NCBI GenBank assembly: GCA_046538945.1
Contig: JBKHHW010000107.1
Span: forward strand, 1-10,409
Origin: JAEZKC01 sp046538945
GTDB taxonomy: Bacteria > Fibrobacterota > Chitinivibrionia > Chitinivibrionales > Chitinispirillaceae
Direction: 5' to 3'
Length of the DNA: 10,409 nt
Shown: piece after piece, positions 1-7,428 of the stretch
Layout: each line of letters opens with the position of its first letter
Numbering within the stretch: position 1 is the first letter of the stretch
The notes under the pieces: model-generated
Told to the model about the DNA's origin: nothing
Seen by the model: the letters and a program-made list of their open reading frames with translations, nothing else
Databases searched by the model: none
Translations under genes and position numbers: made by a program

Positions 1-17
1 AACGGTAAACGGTAAAC
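1..17. repeat. Short tandem repeat, 7-bp period, at the left edge
   Basis: The unit AACGGTA is repeated with exact 7-bp periodicity over bases 1-17, about 2.4 copies. It may continue leftward outside the window. It lies about 43 bp upstream of the gltB start codon, where an operator or activator site could sit, but the short length also fits chance. No function is assigned. Confidence 0.4.
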
Positions 18-42
18 AATCTTTTACACATATGCAACCCAT

Positions 43-55
43 AAAGGAACTGAGG
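43..55 (+). promoter_or_regulatory. Ribosome-binding region of gltB
   Basis: Two Shine-Dalgarno-like stretches precede the ATG at 60: AAAGGA (43-48, 11 nt before the ATG) and GAGG (52-55, 4 nt before it). Neither has ideal spacing, so which one is used is unclear. An in-frame TGA at 51-53 excludes an earlier start in this frame. Another ATG at 56-58 is in the wrong frame. Confidence 0.55.
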
Positions 56-59
56 ATGT

Positions 60-3000
60 ATGAGACTTAAAAAGCACGGGCTGTATGATCCTTTTTACGA
101 GCACGACGCCTGCGGAGTGGGCTTTGTCGTGAACATCAACGGTCAGCAAAGTCACCAGATCGTGACTGACGGTGTAACTATTCTGAAGAATCTTGAGCAT
201 CGCGGAGCTGTCGGGGGCGATTCCATGACCGGTGACGGTGCCGGAATGCTTCTTCAGATCCCGCATACATTTTTTGCCCGTGAATGCGAAAAACTGGGGT
301 TCAGACTTCCTGCCGAAGGCAGCTACGGAGTGGGGATGCTTTTCATTCCGCAGGATGAACGCAGAAGACTGGGAGCGGTGGAACTCATCAAAAAAAGCAT
401 AGCAAACGAAGGTGGAAAGCTGCTCGGGTGGAGAGATGTACCTATTCGTCCTGACTGTCTGGGAGAGCTGGCACGAGGCTGCATGCCGTTCGTTGCGCAG
501 ATTTTCATATCGTTTCCCGGACTATCGGGAGATGATTTGGAAAGAAAACTTTACATCACCCGTAAATCGATAGAAACCGCGGCAAGAAAGAAAAGGTTTT
601 CTCTGGAAGATGTTTTCATCCCTTCCTTTTCGAGCAGAACTATCGTCTACAAAGGTATGTTTGTCGCACCCCAGTTCGAACACTTCTACCCGGACCTGGC
701 CGACAAGGATTTTCAGAGCGCCCTTGCTATTGTACATCAGCGTTACAGCACCAACACATTCCCATCCTGGCCGCTGGCCCAACCCTTCCGTTTCATGGCC
801 CACAACGGTGAGATCAACACTCTCAGGGGAAACATGAACAAGATGAACGCTCGGGAGAAGACACTAAGCTCTCCCCTGTTCAAGGATGAAATAAAGAAAC
901 TGTTTCCCATCATCGGCCCCAATCTGAGTGATTCGGGAGTTTTCGACACAGTGCTGGAGCTTTTGGCTCTGAGCGGCCGTTCAGTGGAACACAGTATGAT
1001 GATGATGGTTCCTGAGGCTTTCGGTGAAAAGTATCACATAAGTGCCGACAAGCGCGCGTTCTATGAATTTCATGCCGCCGTGATGGAACCATGGGACGGA
1101 CCGGCAGCACTTGCTTTCACGGATGGTACCAGGATAGGTGCGACCCTCGACCGAAACGGTCTCAGACCAGCCCGCTACATAATCACCAAGAGCGGTAAGG
1201 TGGTTATGGCCTCTGAAGTAGGTGTGCTTGACATATCACCCGACGATGTACTCAGAAAAGGTCGCCTTGCCCCCGGAAAAATGTTTGTTGTCGACACTGC
1301 CAGAAAAAGAGTTGTCTACGACAACGAAATCAAGGCAACCATATCCAGACGCAAACCTTACCGCAGGTGGCTTGAGCAAAACCGCATCGATCTGAAAGGT
1401 CTGTTTCAGGTACCGGGCCCTATTCCTATAAAACAAACGGAACTCTTGTCCCGCAAATGGGTTTTCGGCTATACTCTTGAAGATGTCAAAATGATACTTA
1501 CTCCCATGGCGGAAAATGCTCAGGAGCCGATCGGTTCCATGGGTAACGACGCTGCACTGGCGGCTCTTTCGGATCGCCCGCAGCTGCTTTACAACTATTT
1601 CAAACAGCTTTTTGCCCAGGTTACCAATCCTCCCATCGACCCCTACAGGGAGAATATGGTCATGAGCCTCATGAGCTTTATCGGAAGAGAGGGGAACCTG
1701 CTGGACGAAACTCCCCAGCACTGCCATCAGATAAAGCTTCCCCACCCCGTTCTCTCAAATGATGATATGGACAAACTCAGAAATCTCGATATCGAGGGAT
1801 ATCGTTCCTGTGTTCTTCCTATGGTGTTTGATGTCGACTCAGGTGAAGGCGGACTAGAAAAAGCGCTCAACAATCTCTGCAGGCTTGCAGAAGAGAAGGT
1901 TGACGATGGTTTTTCTCTGATCATTTTGAGTGATAAAGAGGTTGATGAAAAACATGCACCCATTCCTGCACTGCTGGCCACATCCGCTGTACACCACCAT
2001 CTGGTCAAAAAGCAGATGCGTCAGCTCACCGGCCTGATAATTGAATCAGGTGAAGCGCGGGAAGTAATGCACTTTGCAACACTCATCGGTTACGGAGCGA
2101 GTGCGGTGAACCCTTATCTGGCCTTCGAAATAATTGCAAACCTCAAGGAGAACGGAAAACTATCGGAGGGTCTGCGGCTGGAAACAGCATGTGAGCACTA
2201 TATCACCGCCATCAAAAAAGGACTTATGAAAGTAATGTCCAAAATGGGAGTGTCGACAATCAGAAGCTACAGGGCGGCTCAGATATTCGAAGCTGTCGGG
2301 CTGAACCCCTCAATTGTTGACAAGTATTTTGCCGGAACATCCTCCAGAATCGGAGGAATCGGTCTTGAAACCGTTGCGGCGGAAACTCTTGCCCGTCACA
2401 AAACCGCATTCAGCAAAACAGACAGTGAGCAGGAAACACTGGACTCTGGGGGCAACATTCACTACCGCAGGAATTCGGAAAAGCATCTCCTGAGCCCGGA
2501 TGCCATCACACTCATCCACCGTGCTATCAGGGAGGACAACTACAGTCTGTACAAAAAATATGCTGCAGAGGTCAACAACATAAGCAAAAATCTCTGCACC
2601 CTGCGCGGGCTGTTTTATCTGAAAAAAGGATCCCCCGTGCCTCTGGAGGAAGTGGAGCCGGTTGAATCCATTGTGAAGAGATTTGTTTCTTCGGCGATGT
2701 CGTTCGGGTCCATAAGCAAGGAAGCTCATGAAACTATTGCTGTCGCCATGAACCGCCTGGGTGCACAGAGCAACTCCGGTGAGGGTGGAGAGGATGAGGA
2801 ACGGTATATTCCCCTGCCCAACGGAGATTCCAAGAAAAGCGCTATCAAGCAGGTAGCATCGGCTCGTTTCGGGGTTACAAGCAATTACCTTGTAAACTCG
2901 AGGGAACTTCAGATAAAAATGGCTCAGGGAGCCAAGCCGGGAGAAGGCGGACAGTTGCCCGGTCATAAAGTGAATGATATTATTGCCAAGGTCCGTTATT

Positions 3001-4598
3001 CCACTCCGGGAGTAATGCTTATCTCTCCCCCGCCTCATCATGATATTTATTCTATCGAGGATCTGGCTCAGCTGATTTTCGATCTGAAGAACGCCAACCC
3101 CGAAGCCCGCGTTTCCGTAAAGCTGGTTTCGGAAGTAGGTGTGGGAACTGTCGCGGCAGGTGTGGCGAAGGGGAAAGCCGACATGGTGCTTATAAGCGGC
3201 CATGACGGAGGTACGGGAGCTTCTCCAATTTCCTCGATCAAGCACGCGGGTATACCCTGGGAGATCGGACTTGCCGAGACCCAGCAGACGCTTGTGATGA
3301 ATCATCTGCGTGATAGGATCAGGGTGCAGACGGATGGTCAGCTCAAAACCGGTCGGGATGTGGTGATCGCCGCTCTTCTCGGAGCTGAAGAGTACGGGTT
3401 TGGAACCATGAGTCTGGTGTGCATGGGTTGTGTCATGATGCGCAAGTGTCATCTGAACACCTGTCCCGTGGGAGTGGCTACGCAGGATTCCAGTCTCCGT
3501 TCTCGCTTCGCAGGTAAACCTGAACATCTGATTAATTTCATAAGGTTCATAGCTCAGGACGTGCGGGAGATCATGTCTGAGCTCGGTTTCAGAACAATTG
3601 ATGAAATGGTGGGTAAAGTCGATGTTCTTGATGTCAACAGAGCCGTCGAACACTGGAAAACGAATGGGCTTGATTTTGCACGTGTCCTCACAGCACCTCT
3701 TGTTCCGGAAGGCGGAAGCCTGCGTTGCACCTCGAAGCAGGAACATGATTTCTCGCTTTCGCTTGATGGAGAGCTTATCACAAAAAGTGCCCCTGCGCTT
3801 GAAAAAGAGCAGCCGGTATCTCTTTTCGCCTCCATCCGCAACTGCAACAGAACAGTGGGGACAATGCTTTCTTCCGAAGTATCGAAAAGGTATGGATCAG
3901 CCGGTCTTCCCCAGGATACTATAAAATGTAAGTTCACGGGATCAGCCGGTCAGAGCTTCGGGGCTTTTCTGGCCCCCGGTATCACGTTCGAACTTGAAGG
4001 TGATGCTAACGACTATTTCGGTAAAGGTCTCTCGGGAGGAAAGTTGATCATATATCCACCCAAAGAAGCCACTTTCCGTCCTCAGAACAATATCATCACC
4101 GGAAACGTCAACCTGTTCGGCGCCACCGGAGGTGAGGTGTATATAAACGGGAAGGCCGGTGAGCGTTTTGCGGTACGTAACAGCGGTGCAACGGCGGTTG
4201 TGGAAGGCGTGGGAGATCACGGCTGCGAGTACATGACTGGCGGGGTGGTGGTGGTGCTGGGCAAGACTGGAATCAATTTCGCTGCGGGAATGAGCGGTGG
4301 TATCGCATTCATTCTGGATGAAGATCAGCTCTTCGACACCAAGTGCAATCTCGAAATGGTGGATATTGAGCCGGTTGCAGATGAGGATGACTGCAGGATT
4401 TTATTCAATCTTATCACCAGTCATGTCAATTTCACTGGCAGCGAGTATGCATCACGGATTCTTCGTGACTGGACAGAAATGCTGCCCCAGTTTGTGAAGG
4501 TGATGCCGATTGATTACAGAAAAGCTCTGGAACGAATGAAAGGATCGGAATCCAAGGAAACAGATGTGGTTACAATGACCGAGGAGGTTTTCAGATAA
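60..4598 (+). CDS. gltB: Glutamate synthase (NADPH) large (alpha) subunit
   Basis: This is the large subunit of GOGAT. It hydrolyses glutamine and transfers the ammonia to 2-oxoglutarate, giving two glutamates, in the cytoplasm. The 1512-residue length is normal for the family. The class II amidotransferase domain covers about residues 18-430. Its N-terminal nucleophile would be Cys18 (DACGVG), exposed by removal of a 17-residue propeptide. Supporting motifs are HQRYSTNTFP (226-235), NGEIN (249-253) and DRNGLRP (364-370). After a central linker domain, the FMN-binding synthase domain covers about 867-1240, with KPGEGGQLPG near 958 and GHDGGTGASP near 1047. The 3Fe-4S ligands are Cys1124, Cys1130 and Cys1135 (C-x5-C-x4-C). 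The glycine-rich GXGXG beta-helix domain fills about 1250-1480. The start is the first ATG after an in-frame stop at 51-53. The stop codon overlaps the gltD start. No frameshift or lost key residue is visible. Confidence 0.97.
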   Translation: MRLKKHGLYDPFYEHDACGVGFVVNINGQQSHQIVTDGVTILKNLEHRGAVGGDSMTGDGAGMLLQIPHTFFARECEKLGFRLPAEGSYGVGMLFIPQDERRRLGAVELIKKSIANEGGKLLGWRDVPIRPDCLGELARGCMPFVAQIFISFPGLSGDDLERKLYITRKSIETAARKKRFSLEDVFIPSFSSRTIVYKGMFVAPQFEHFYPDLADKDFQSALAIVHQRYSTNTFPSWPLAQPFRFMAHNGEINTLRGNMNKMNAREKTLSSPLFKDEIKKLFPIIGPNLSDSGVFDTVLELLALSGRSVEHSMMMMVPEAFGEKYHISADKRAFYEFHAAVMEPWDGPAALAFTDGTRIGATLDRNGLRPARYIITKSGKVVMASEVGVLDISPDDVLRKGRLAPGKMFVVDTARKRVVYDNEIKATISRRKPYRRWLEQNRIDLKGLFQVPGPIPIKQTELLSRKWVFGYTLEDVKMILTPMAENAQEPIGSMGNDAALAALSDRPQLLYNYFKQLFAQVTNPPIDPYRENMVMSLMSFIGREGNLLDETPQHCHQIKLPHPVLSNDDMDKLRNLDIEGYRSCVLPMVFDVDSGEGGLEKALNNLCRLAEEKVDDGFSLIILSDKEVDEKHAPIPALLATSAVHHHLVKKQMRQLTGLIIESGEAREVMHFATLIGYGASAVNPYLAFEIIANLKENGKLSEGLRLETACEHYITAIKKGLMKVMSKMGVSTIRSYRAAQIFEAVGLNPSIVDKYFAGTSSRIGGIGLETVAAETLARHKTAFSKTDSEQETLDSGGNIHYRRNSEKHLLSPDAITLIHRAIREDNYSLYKKYAAEVNNISKNLCTLRGLFYLKKGSPVPLEEVEPVESIVKRFVSSAMSFGSISKEAHETIAVAMNRLGAQSNSGEGGEDEERYIPLPNGDSKKSAIKQVASARFGVTSNYLVNSRELQIKMAQGAKPGEGGQLPGHKVNDIIAKVRYSTPGVMLISPPPHHDIYSIEDLAQLIFDLKNANPEARVSVKLVSEVGVGTVAAGVAKGKADMVLISGHDGGTGASPISSIKHAGIPWEIGLAETQQTLVMNHLRDRIRVQTDGQLKTGRDVVIAALLGAEEYGFGTMSLVCMGCVMMRKCHLNTCPVGVATQDSSLRSRFAGKPEHLINFIRFIAQDVREIMSELGFRTIDEMVGKVDVLDVNRAVEHWKTNGLDFARVLTAPLVPEGGSLRCTSKQEHDFSLSLDGELITKSAPALEKEQPVSLFASIRNCNRTVGTMLSSEVSKRYGSAGLPQDTIKCKFTGSAGQSFGAFLAPGITFELEGDANDYFGKGLSGGKLIIYPPKEATFRPQNNIITGNVNLFGATGGEVYINGKAGERFAVRNSGATAVVEGVGDHGCEYMTGGVVVVLGKTGINFAAGMSGGIAFILDEDQLFDTKCNLEMVDIEPVADEDDCRILFNLITSHVNFTGSEYASRILRDWTEMLPQFVKVMPIDYRKALERMKGSESKETDVVTMTEEVFR
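4581..4588 (+). promoter_or_regulatory. Ribosome-binding site of gltD, inside the gltB 3' end
   Basis: GAGGAGGT lies 9 nt before the gltD ATG at 4598, within the last codons of gltB. It is a near-consensus Shine-Dalgarno sequence. Together with the TAATG stop/start overlap it supports translational coupling and confirms the gltD start. Confidence 0.8.
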
Positions 4599-6028
4599 TG
4601 GGAAAAGCAACGGGATTTATGGAATATGAGAGAGTTACCGGCACCTACAAGCCGGTCGAGGAGCGGGTGCGGCACTATAAAGAGTTTACAGTTCTCCCCG
4701 AAGAGCAAAAACTTGCCACCCAGGGAGCGCGCTGCATGGACTGCGGTATCCCCTTCTGCCATGCATCAGGATGTCCGGTTTACAACCTTATTCCCGAATG
4801 GAATGACGCGGTCTACAGAGGAGATTGGAAAGAGGCACTGCTCCGGCTTGAAGCCACAAATAATCTGCCGGAAATAACCGGAAGGATCTGTCCTGCTCCC
4901 TGTGAAGCAGCCTGTACACTGTCCATTAACAGTGCGCCTGTAACAATAAAACAGATTGAACTCGCTATTGTGGAAACAGGTTTCAAAAAGGGATGGATAG
5001 TGCCTCGTCCGCCCCAGAGGGAGACCGGTAAGAAAGTAGCTATAATAGGAAGCGGTCCGGCGGGACTGGCCGCCGCCCAGCAACTTCGCCGCATGGGTCA
5101 CAAGGTGACTGTGTTTGAAAAGGATGAGAAGATCGGCGGGATTCTGCGCTACGGCATTCCCGATTTCAAGCTTGAGAAATGGGTTATCGACCGTCGTGTG
5201 GAACAGATGAAGGCCGAGGGGGTCAAGTTTGAACCCAACGTCTTTATTGGAGAAGATCTGTCTGTTCGGTACCTCAAGAAAACCCATGACAGTATTCTTC
5301 TTACCATGGGTGCAGGAGAACCCCGGGATCTTCAGGTTCCGGGTCGGGGTCTTGAGGGAATACATTTCGCCATGGATTTTCTGAAACTGTCGAATAAATA
5401 TGTATCGGGCGAGCTGAAAGAACTGCCGCGAATCAACGCCAGAAACAAGGTGGTACTTGTGATCGGCGGAGGTGATACCGGATCGGACTGTGTGGGAACA
5501 TCCATCCGGCAAGGGGCAAAGAAGGTTTACCAATATGAAATAATGCCCAAACCCCTTGTGTGGGAGCACAGCTGGAATCCCAACTGGCCCGCATGGCCCA
5601 ATATCCTGCGCACCTCCACCTCCCACCAGGAAGGCTGTGTGCGTGACTGGGGCATCGCCACTCAGCAGTTCTCAGGCCGCAGCGTGAAGCTCGAGGAGGC
5701 GCATTTCGCAAGAGTCGATTGGGAGAAAAAGGACGATGGTTCCATGAAAATGAAAAGAGTCCCCGGAAGCGAGTTTTCCATGAGAGTGGATCTTGTGCTT
5801 CTGGCCATGGGTTTTCTTCATGTTCAGCACAGCAGGCTCCTTGACGATCTGGGTGTTGAGTACGATTCCAGAGGAAATATAAAGTGCTCGGCGGGTAACG
5901 ATTACCAGACCTGCCAGGAAGGAGTTTTCGTGGCAGGCGACGCGGGAACCGGAGCGTCCCTTGTCGTGAGAGCGATTTACCATGGAAGAGAGGCTGCAAT
6001 GAAGGTCGATGAATTCTTGAGATCGTGA
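4598..6028 (+). CDS. gltD: Glutamate synthase (NADPH) small (beta) subunit
   Basis: This is the FAD- and iron-sulfur-containing subunit of GOGAT. It oxidises NADPH and passes electrons through FAD and Fe-S clusters to the FMN of GltB. The 476-residue length is typical. The N-terminal domain carries the usual cysteine groups: Cys46, Cys49, Cys54 and Cys59 (C-x2-C-x4-C-x4-C), then Cys98, Cys102 and Cys106 (CPAPCEAAC). The FAD-binding Rossmann motif GSGPAG is at 151-156. The NADPH-binding motif GGGDTG is at 290-295. The C-terminal FAD-contact motif GVFVAGDA is at 442-449. The ATG shares one base with the gltB stop (TAATG), and a strong RBS lies inside gltB, so equimolar synthesis is likely. GltD-like domains also occur in other oxidoreductases, but the adjacent gltB settles the assignment. 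A terminator follows about 20 bp after the stop. Confidence 0.97.
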   Translation: MGKATGFMEYERVTGTYKPVEERVRHYKEFTVLPEEQKLATQGARCMDCGIPFCHASGCPVYNLIPEWNDAVYRGDWKEALLRLEATNNLPEITGRICPAPCEAACTLSINSAPVTIKQIELAIVETGFKKGWIVPRPPQRETGKKVAIIGSGPAGLAAAQQLRRMGHKVTVFEKDEKIGGILRYGIPDFKLEKWVIDRRVEQMKAEGVKFEPNVFIGEDLSVRYLKKTHDSILLTMGAGEPRDLQVPGRGLEGIHFAMDFLKLSNKYVSGELKELPRINARNKVVLVIGGGDTGSDCVGTSIRQGAKKVYQYEIMPKPLVWEHSWNPNWPAWPNILRTSTSHQEGCVRDWGIATQQFSGRSVKLEEAHFARVDWEKKDDGSMKMKRVPGSEFSMRVDLVLLAMGFLHVQHSRLLDDLGVEYDSRGNIKCSAGNDYQTCQEGVFVAGDAGTGASLVVRAIYHGREAAMKVDEFLRS

Positions 6029-6046
6029 AGGTGTTAAACTCTTTTG

Positions 6047-6080
6047 AGAAAAACCCCTACCATGAGGAAGGGGTTTTTCT
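6047..6080. terminator. Rho-independent terminator, probably bidirectional, between gltD and the hydrolase gene
   Basis: A 12-bp perfect stem pairs 6047-6058 with 6069-6080. Its core is AAAAACCCCT against AGGGGTTTTT. Two further C-G pairs can form past an A-A mismatch, leaving an ATGA loop at 6062-6065. The run of five T at 6074-6078 ends the right arm. The mirror run of A gives the same T-run on the other strand. The hairpin starts 19 bp after the gltD stop. On the minus strand it lies about 160 bp past the hydrolase stop. Termination of gltD transcripts is well supported; use for the leftward unit is inferred from the symmetry and from the absence of another hairpin in between. Confidence 0.85.
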
Positions 6081-6241
6081 TCTGTGCTTCAGCTTCACAA
6101 AATTCACTCCGGTACGACTTTGAAAAAACATACCGCAATGCCTGGTTGTACTTTACATCAAGTTACACACAAATGCAAGTACTATTTCTATTTACAACTC
6201 CTTTTTCACTGAATGTATACCACCTCTATTACCTGATGTGA

Positions 6242-7402
6242 TCATTCTGCACTTAAAATATTCAGTATATGACCTATGGCGCGTTCGGATATTTTATGCT
6301 CCTTATGGCTATCGTCCAAAAACAGGTCAAATCCGCCAGCACCCAAGCTCTTAACCTTCTCTTTTACAATCTCTTTATACGTCTCAGATTTAGTACCATA
6401 AAAACAGCATGTGTCGAACTGGTTCAGGATCTGAACCTGCATTCTTCCCTGACCATACGAACCCATTATATACATTTCAAGATAATTAACAGCTCTGTAG
6501 ATTTGTGGAGCTGTTTGTTCATAATCCCCCCAATCTGAATCGTTACGCAGGTACAGGGGCAATGAGCCCGCAACAGGAAAACTCATTTTAATTCTGGTAT
6601 CCAGAGCAGCTGCCAAAGTCGTGGTCCATCCCCCGCCGGATATCCCTATCATGGAAACAGAGGAAATGTTGTGCTTTTTTTCCAAATAATTAATAACAGC
6701 TATGACGGGTTCAATAAAATATTTAACCGGATGCCCGTCTTCCGGATTCAGTAATTTGAAATGATCGTGTCTGGTCAATCTCAGAGTGCCCAGCCCGGGC
6801 AGATTCACTGTAGGCTTATTGTTCATACCAATCAACGGCATGCAGAAAGCTGCGACAGAATATCCGCTATCCAGAAGAGCATTGATTTGATCCTTGCTTC
6901 TAAAGAAATCACCGGAATGGCCCTGATGATAGATCACTATTTCATGATTGGGTTTAATTGGTAGAAAATGGTACACGACTGACTGAATTCCGAATTCCAT
7001 ATCGACAACAATTCGATCAATTCTTGACAGTGATGCAAATTCCTTACAACGGTCATCATGAAAGTTTTTAGTAACTTCAGACGGAAGTTGCTTTGGAAGA
7101 GTTGAATCGCCCCAGAGTAGCGAGATGAGTGTATCTCTTGACCTCTGAATATCATGAGGTCGAGAAATGGAAATTATTTGGGCCGGATCAGTTTCAAAGT
7201 ATTCCTTCGGAGTTTCATAGTACACTTTTGGTAGTTCAGGCTCGTTTACCTGCTCTGAATTCATCCTTGCTTCAAACCCTGAATAAAGCTGTTTCAATAA
7301 ATGGTAAGGGCAAAGCTTGAATTTGTGAGCGGCCATTCCATATAACATTGCTGTAACTAGAAACACTGAACAAATGACAACCTTTGATAAAACTCTGCTC
7401 AA
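6242..7402 (-). CDS. Membrane-anchored alpha/beta hydrolase (esterase-like), substrate unknown
   Basis: This is a 386-residue serine hydrolase of the alpha/beta fold; I do not recognise a named family. Residues about 8-25 are hydrophobic after a short basic stretch (R3, K7), like an uncleaved signal anchor that would place the enzyme outside the inner membrane. No convincing lipobox is present. Residues about 26-125 form a linker region. The catalytic domain begins near 130. YHQGHSG (158-164) sits where the oxyanion loop is expected. The nucleophile elbow GISGGG (253-258) gives Ser255. The likely acid is Asp330 in FDTCCFYG, and the likely base is His369 (or His366) in SHKEHKIS. The start is TTG at 7400-7402: an in-frame TAG lies 12 nt upstream, AAGTAGG sits 8 nt upstream, and the first ATG (residue 19) would cut into the anchor. 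The gene follows the sensor kinase by 26 bp on the same strand, so co-transcription is likely. The fold call is firm; the triad assignment and export are inferred. Confidence 0.82.
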   Translation of the reverse strand: MSRVLSKVVICSVFLVTAMLYGMAAHKFKLCPYHLLKQLYSGFEARMNSEQVNEPELPKVYYETPKEYFETDPAQIISISRPHDIQRSRDTLISLLWGDSTLPKQLPSEVTKNFHDDRCKEFASLSRIDRIVVDMEFGIQSVVYHFLPIKPNHEIVIYHQGHSGDFFRSKDQINALLDSGYSVAAFCMPLIGMNNKPTVNLPGLGTLRLTRHDHFKLLNPEDGHPVKYFIEPVIAVINYLEKKHNISSVSMIGISGGGWTTTLAAALDTRIKMSFPVAGSLPLYLRNDSDWGDYEQTAPQIYRAVNYLEMYIMGSYGQGRMQVQILNQFDTCCFYGTKSETYKEIVKEKVKSLGAGGFDLFLDDSHKEHKISERAIGHILNILSAE

Positions 7403-7410
7403 ATTGAAAA

Positions 7411-7417
7411 CCTACTT
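7411..7417 (-). promoter_or_regulatory. Ribosome-binding site supporting the TTG start of the hydrolase
   Basis: Read on the minus strand, AAGTAGG (one mismatch to AAGGAGG) ends 8 nt before the TTG at 7402-7400. It lies in the 26-bp gap after the kinase stop. It is the main evidence for choosing the TTG over the in-frame ATG 18 codons downstream. Confidence 0.6.
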
Positions 7418-7428
7418 ATCGCTGACAT

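Noticed and set aside
2310..3746. Long open frame (478 codons) on the minus strand opposite gltB
   Set aside because: It lies entirely inside the strongly supported gltB FMN-domain coding region. Its translation shows no recognisable domain and is rich in Cys, His and Arg, as expected of an antisense shadow.
4766..5626. Open frame (286 codons) on the minus strand opposite gltD
   Set aside because: It is antisense to the conserved Fe-S and Rossmann segments of gltD, has no recognisable motif, and has low-complexity shadow composition.
60..6028. Possible fusion or split of the two GOGAT subunits
   Set aside because: The stop/start overlap TAATG is intact and the frames differ, so these are two normal separate subunits and not a broken fusion.
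6044..6241. 65-codon open frame downstream of gltD
   Set aside because: It begins inside the terminator hairpin, has no ribosome-binding site, and its translation is unremarkable. It is best explained as chance.
6242..7402. Hydrolase as a lipoprotein
   Set aside because: Cys11 comes too early and Cys31 lacks a lipobox (preceded by FKL and outside the hydrophobic stretch), so a signal anchor is the better reading.
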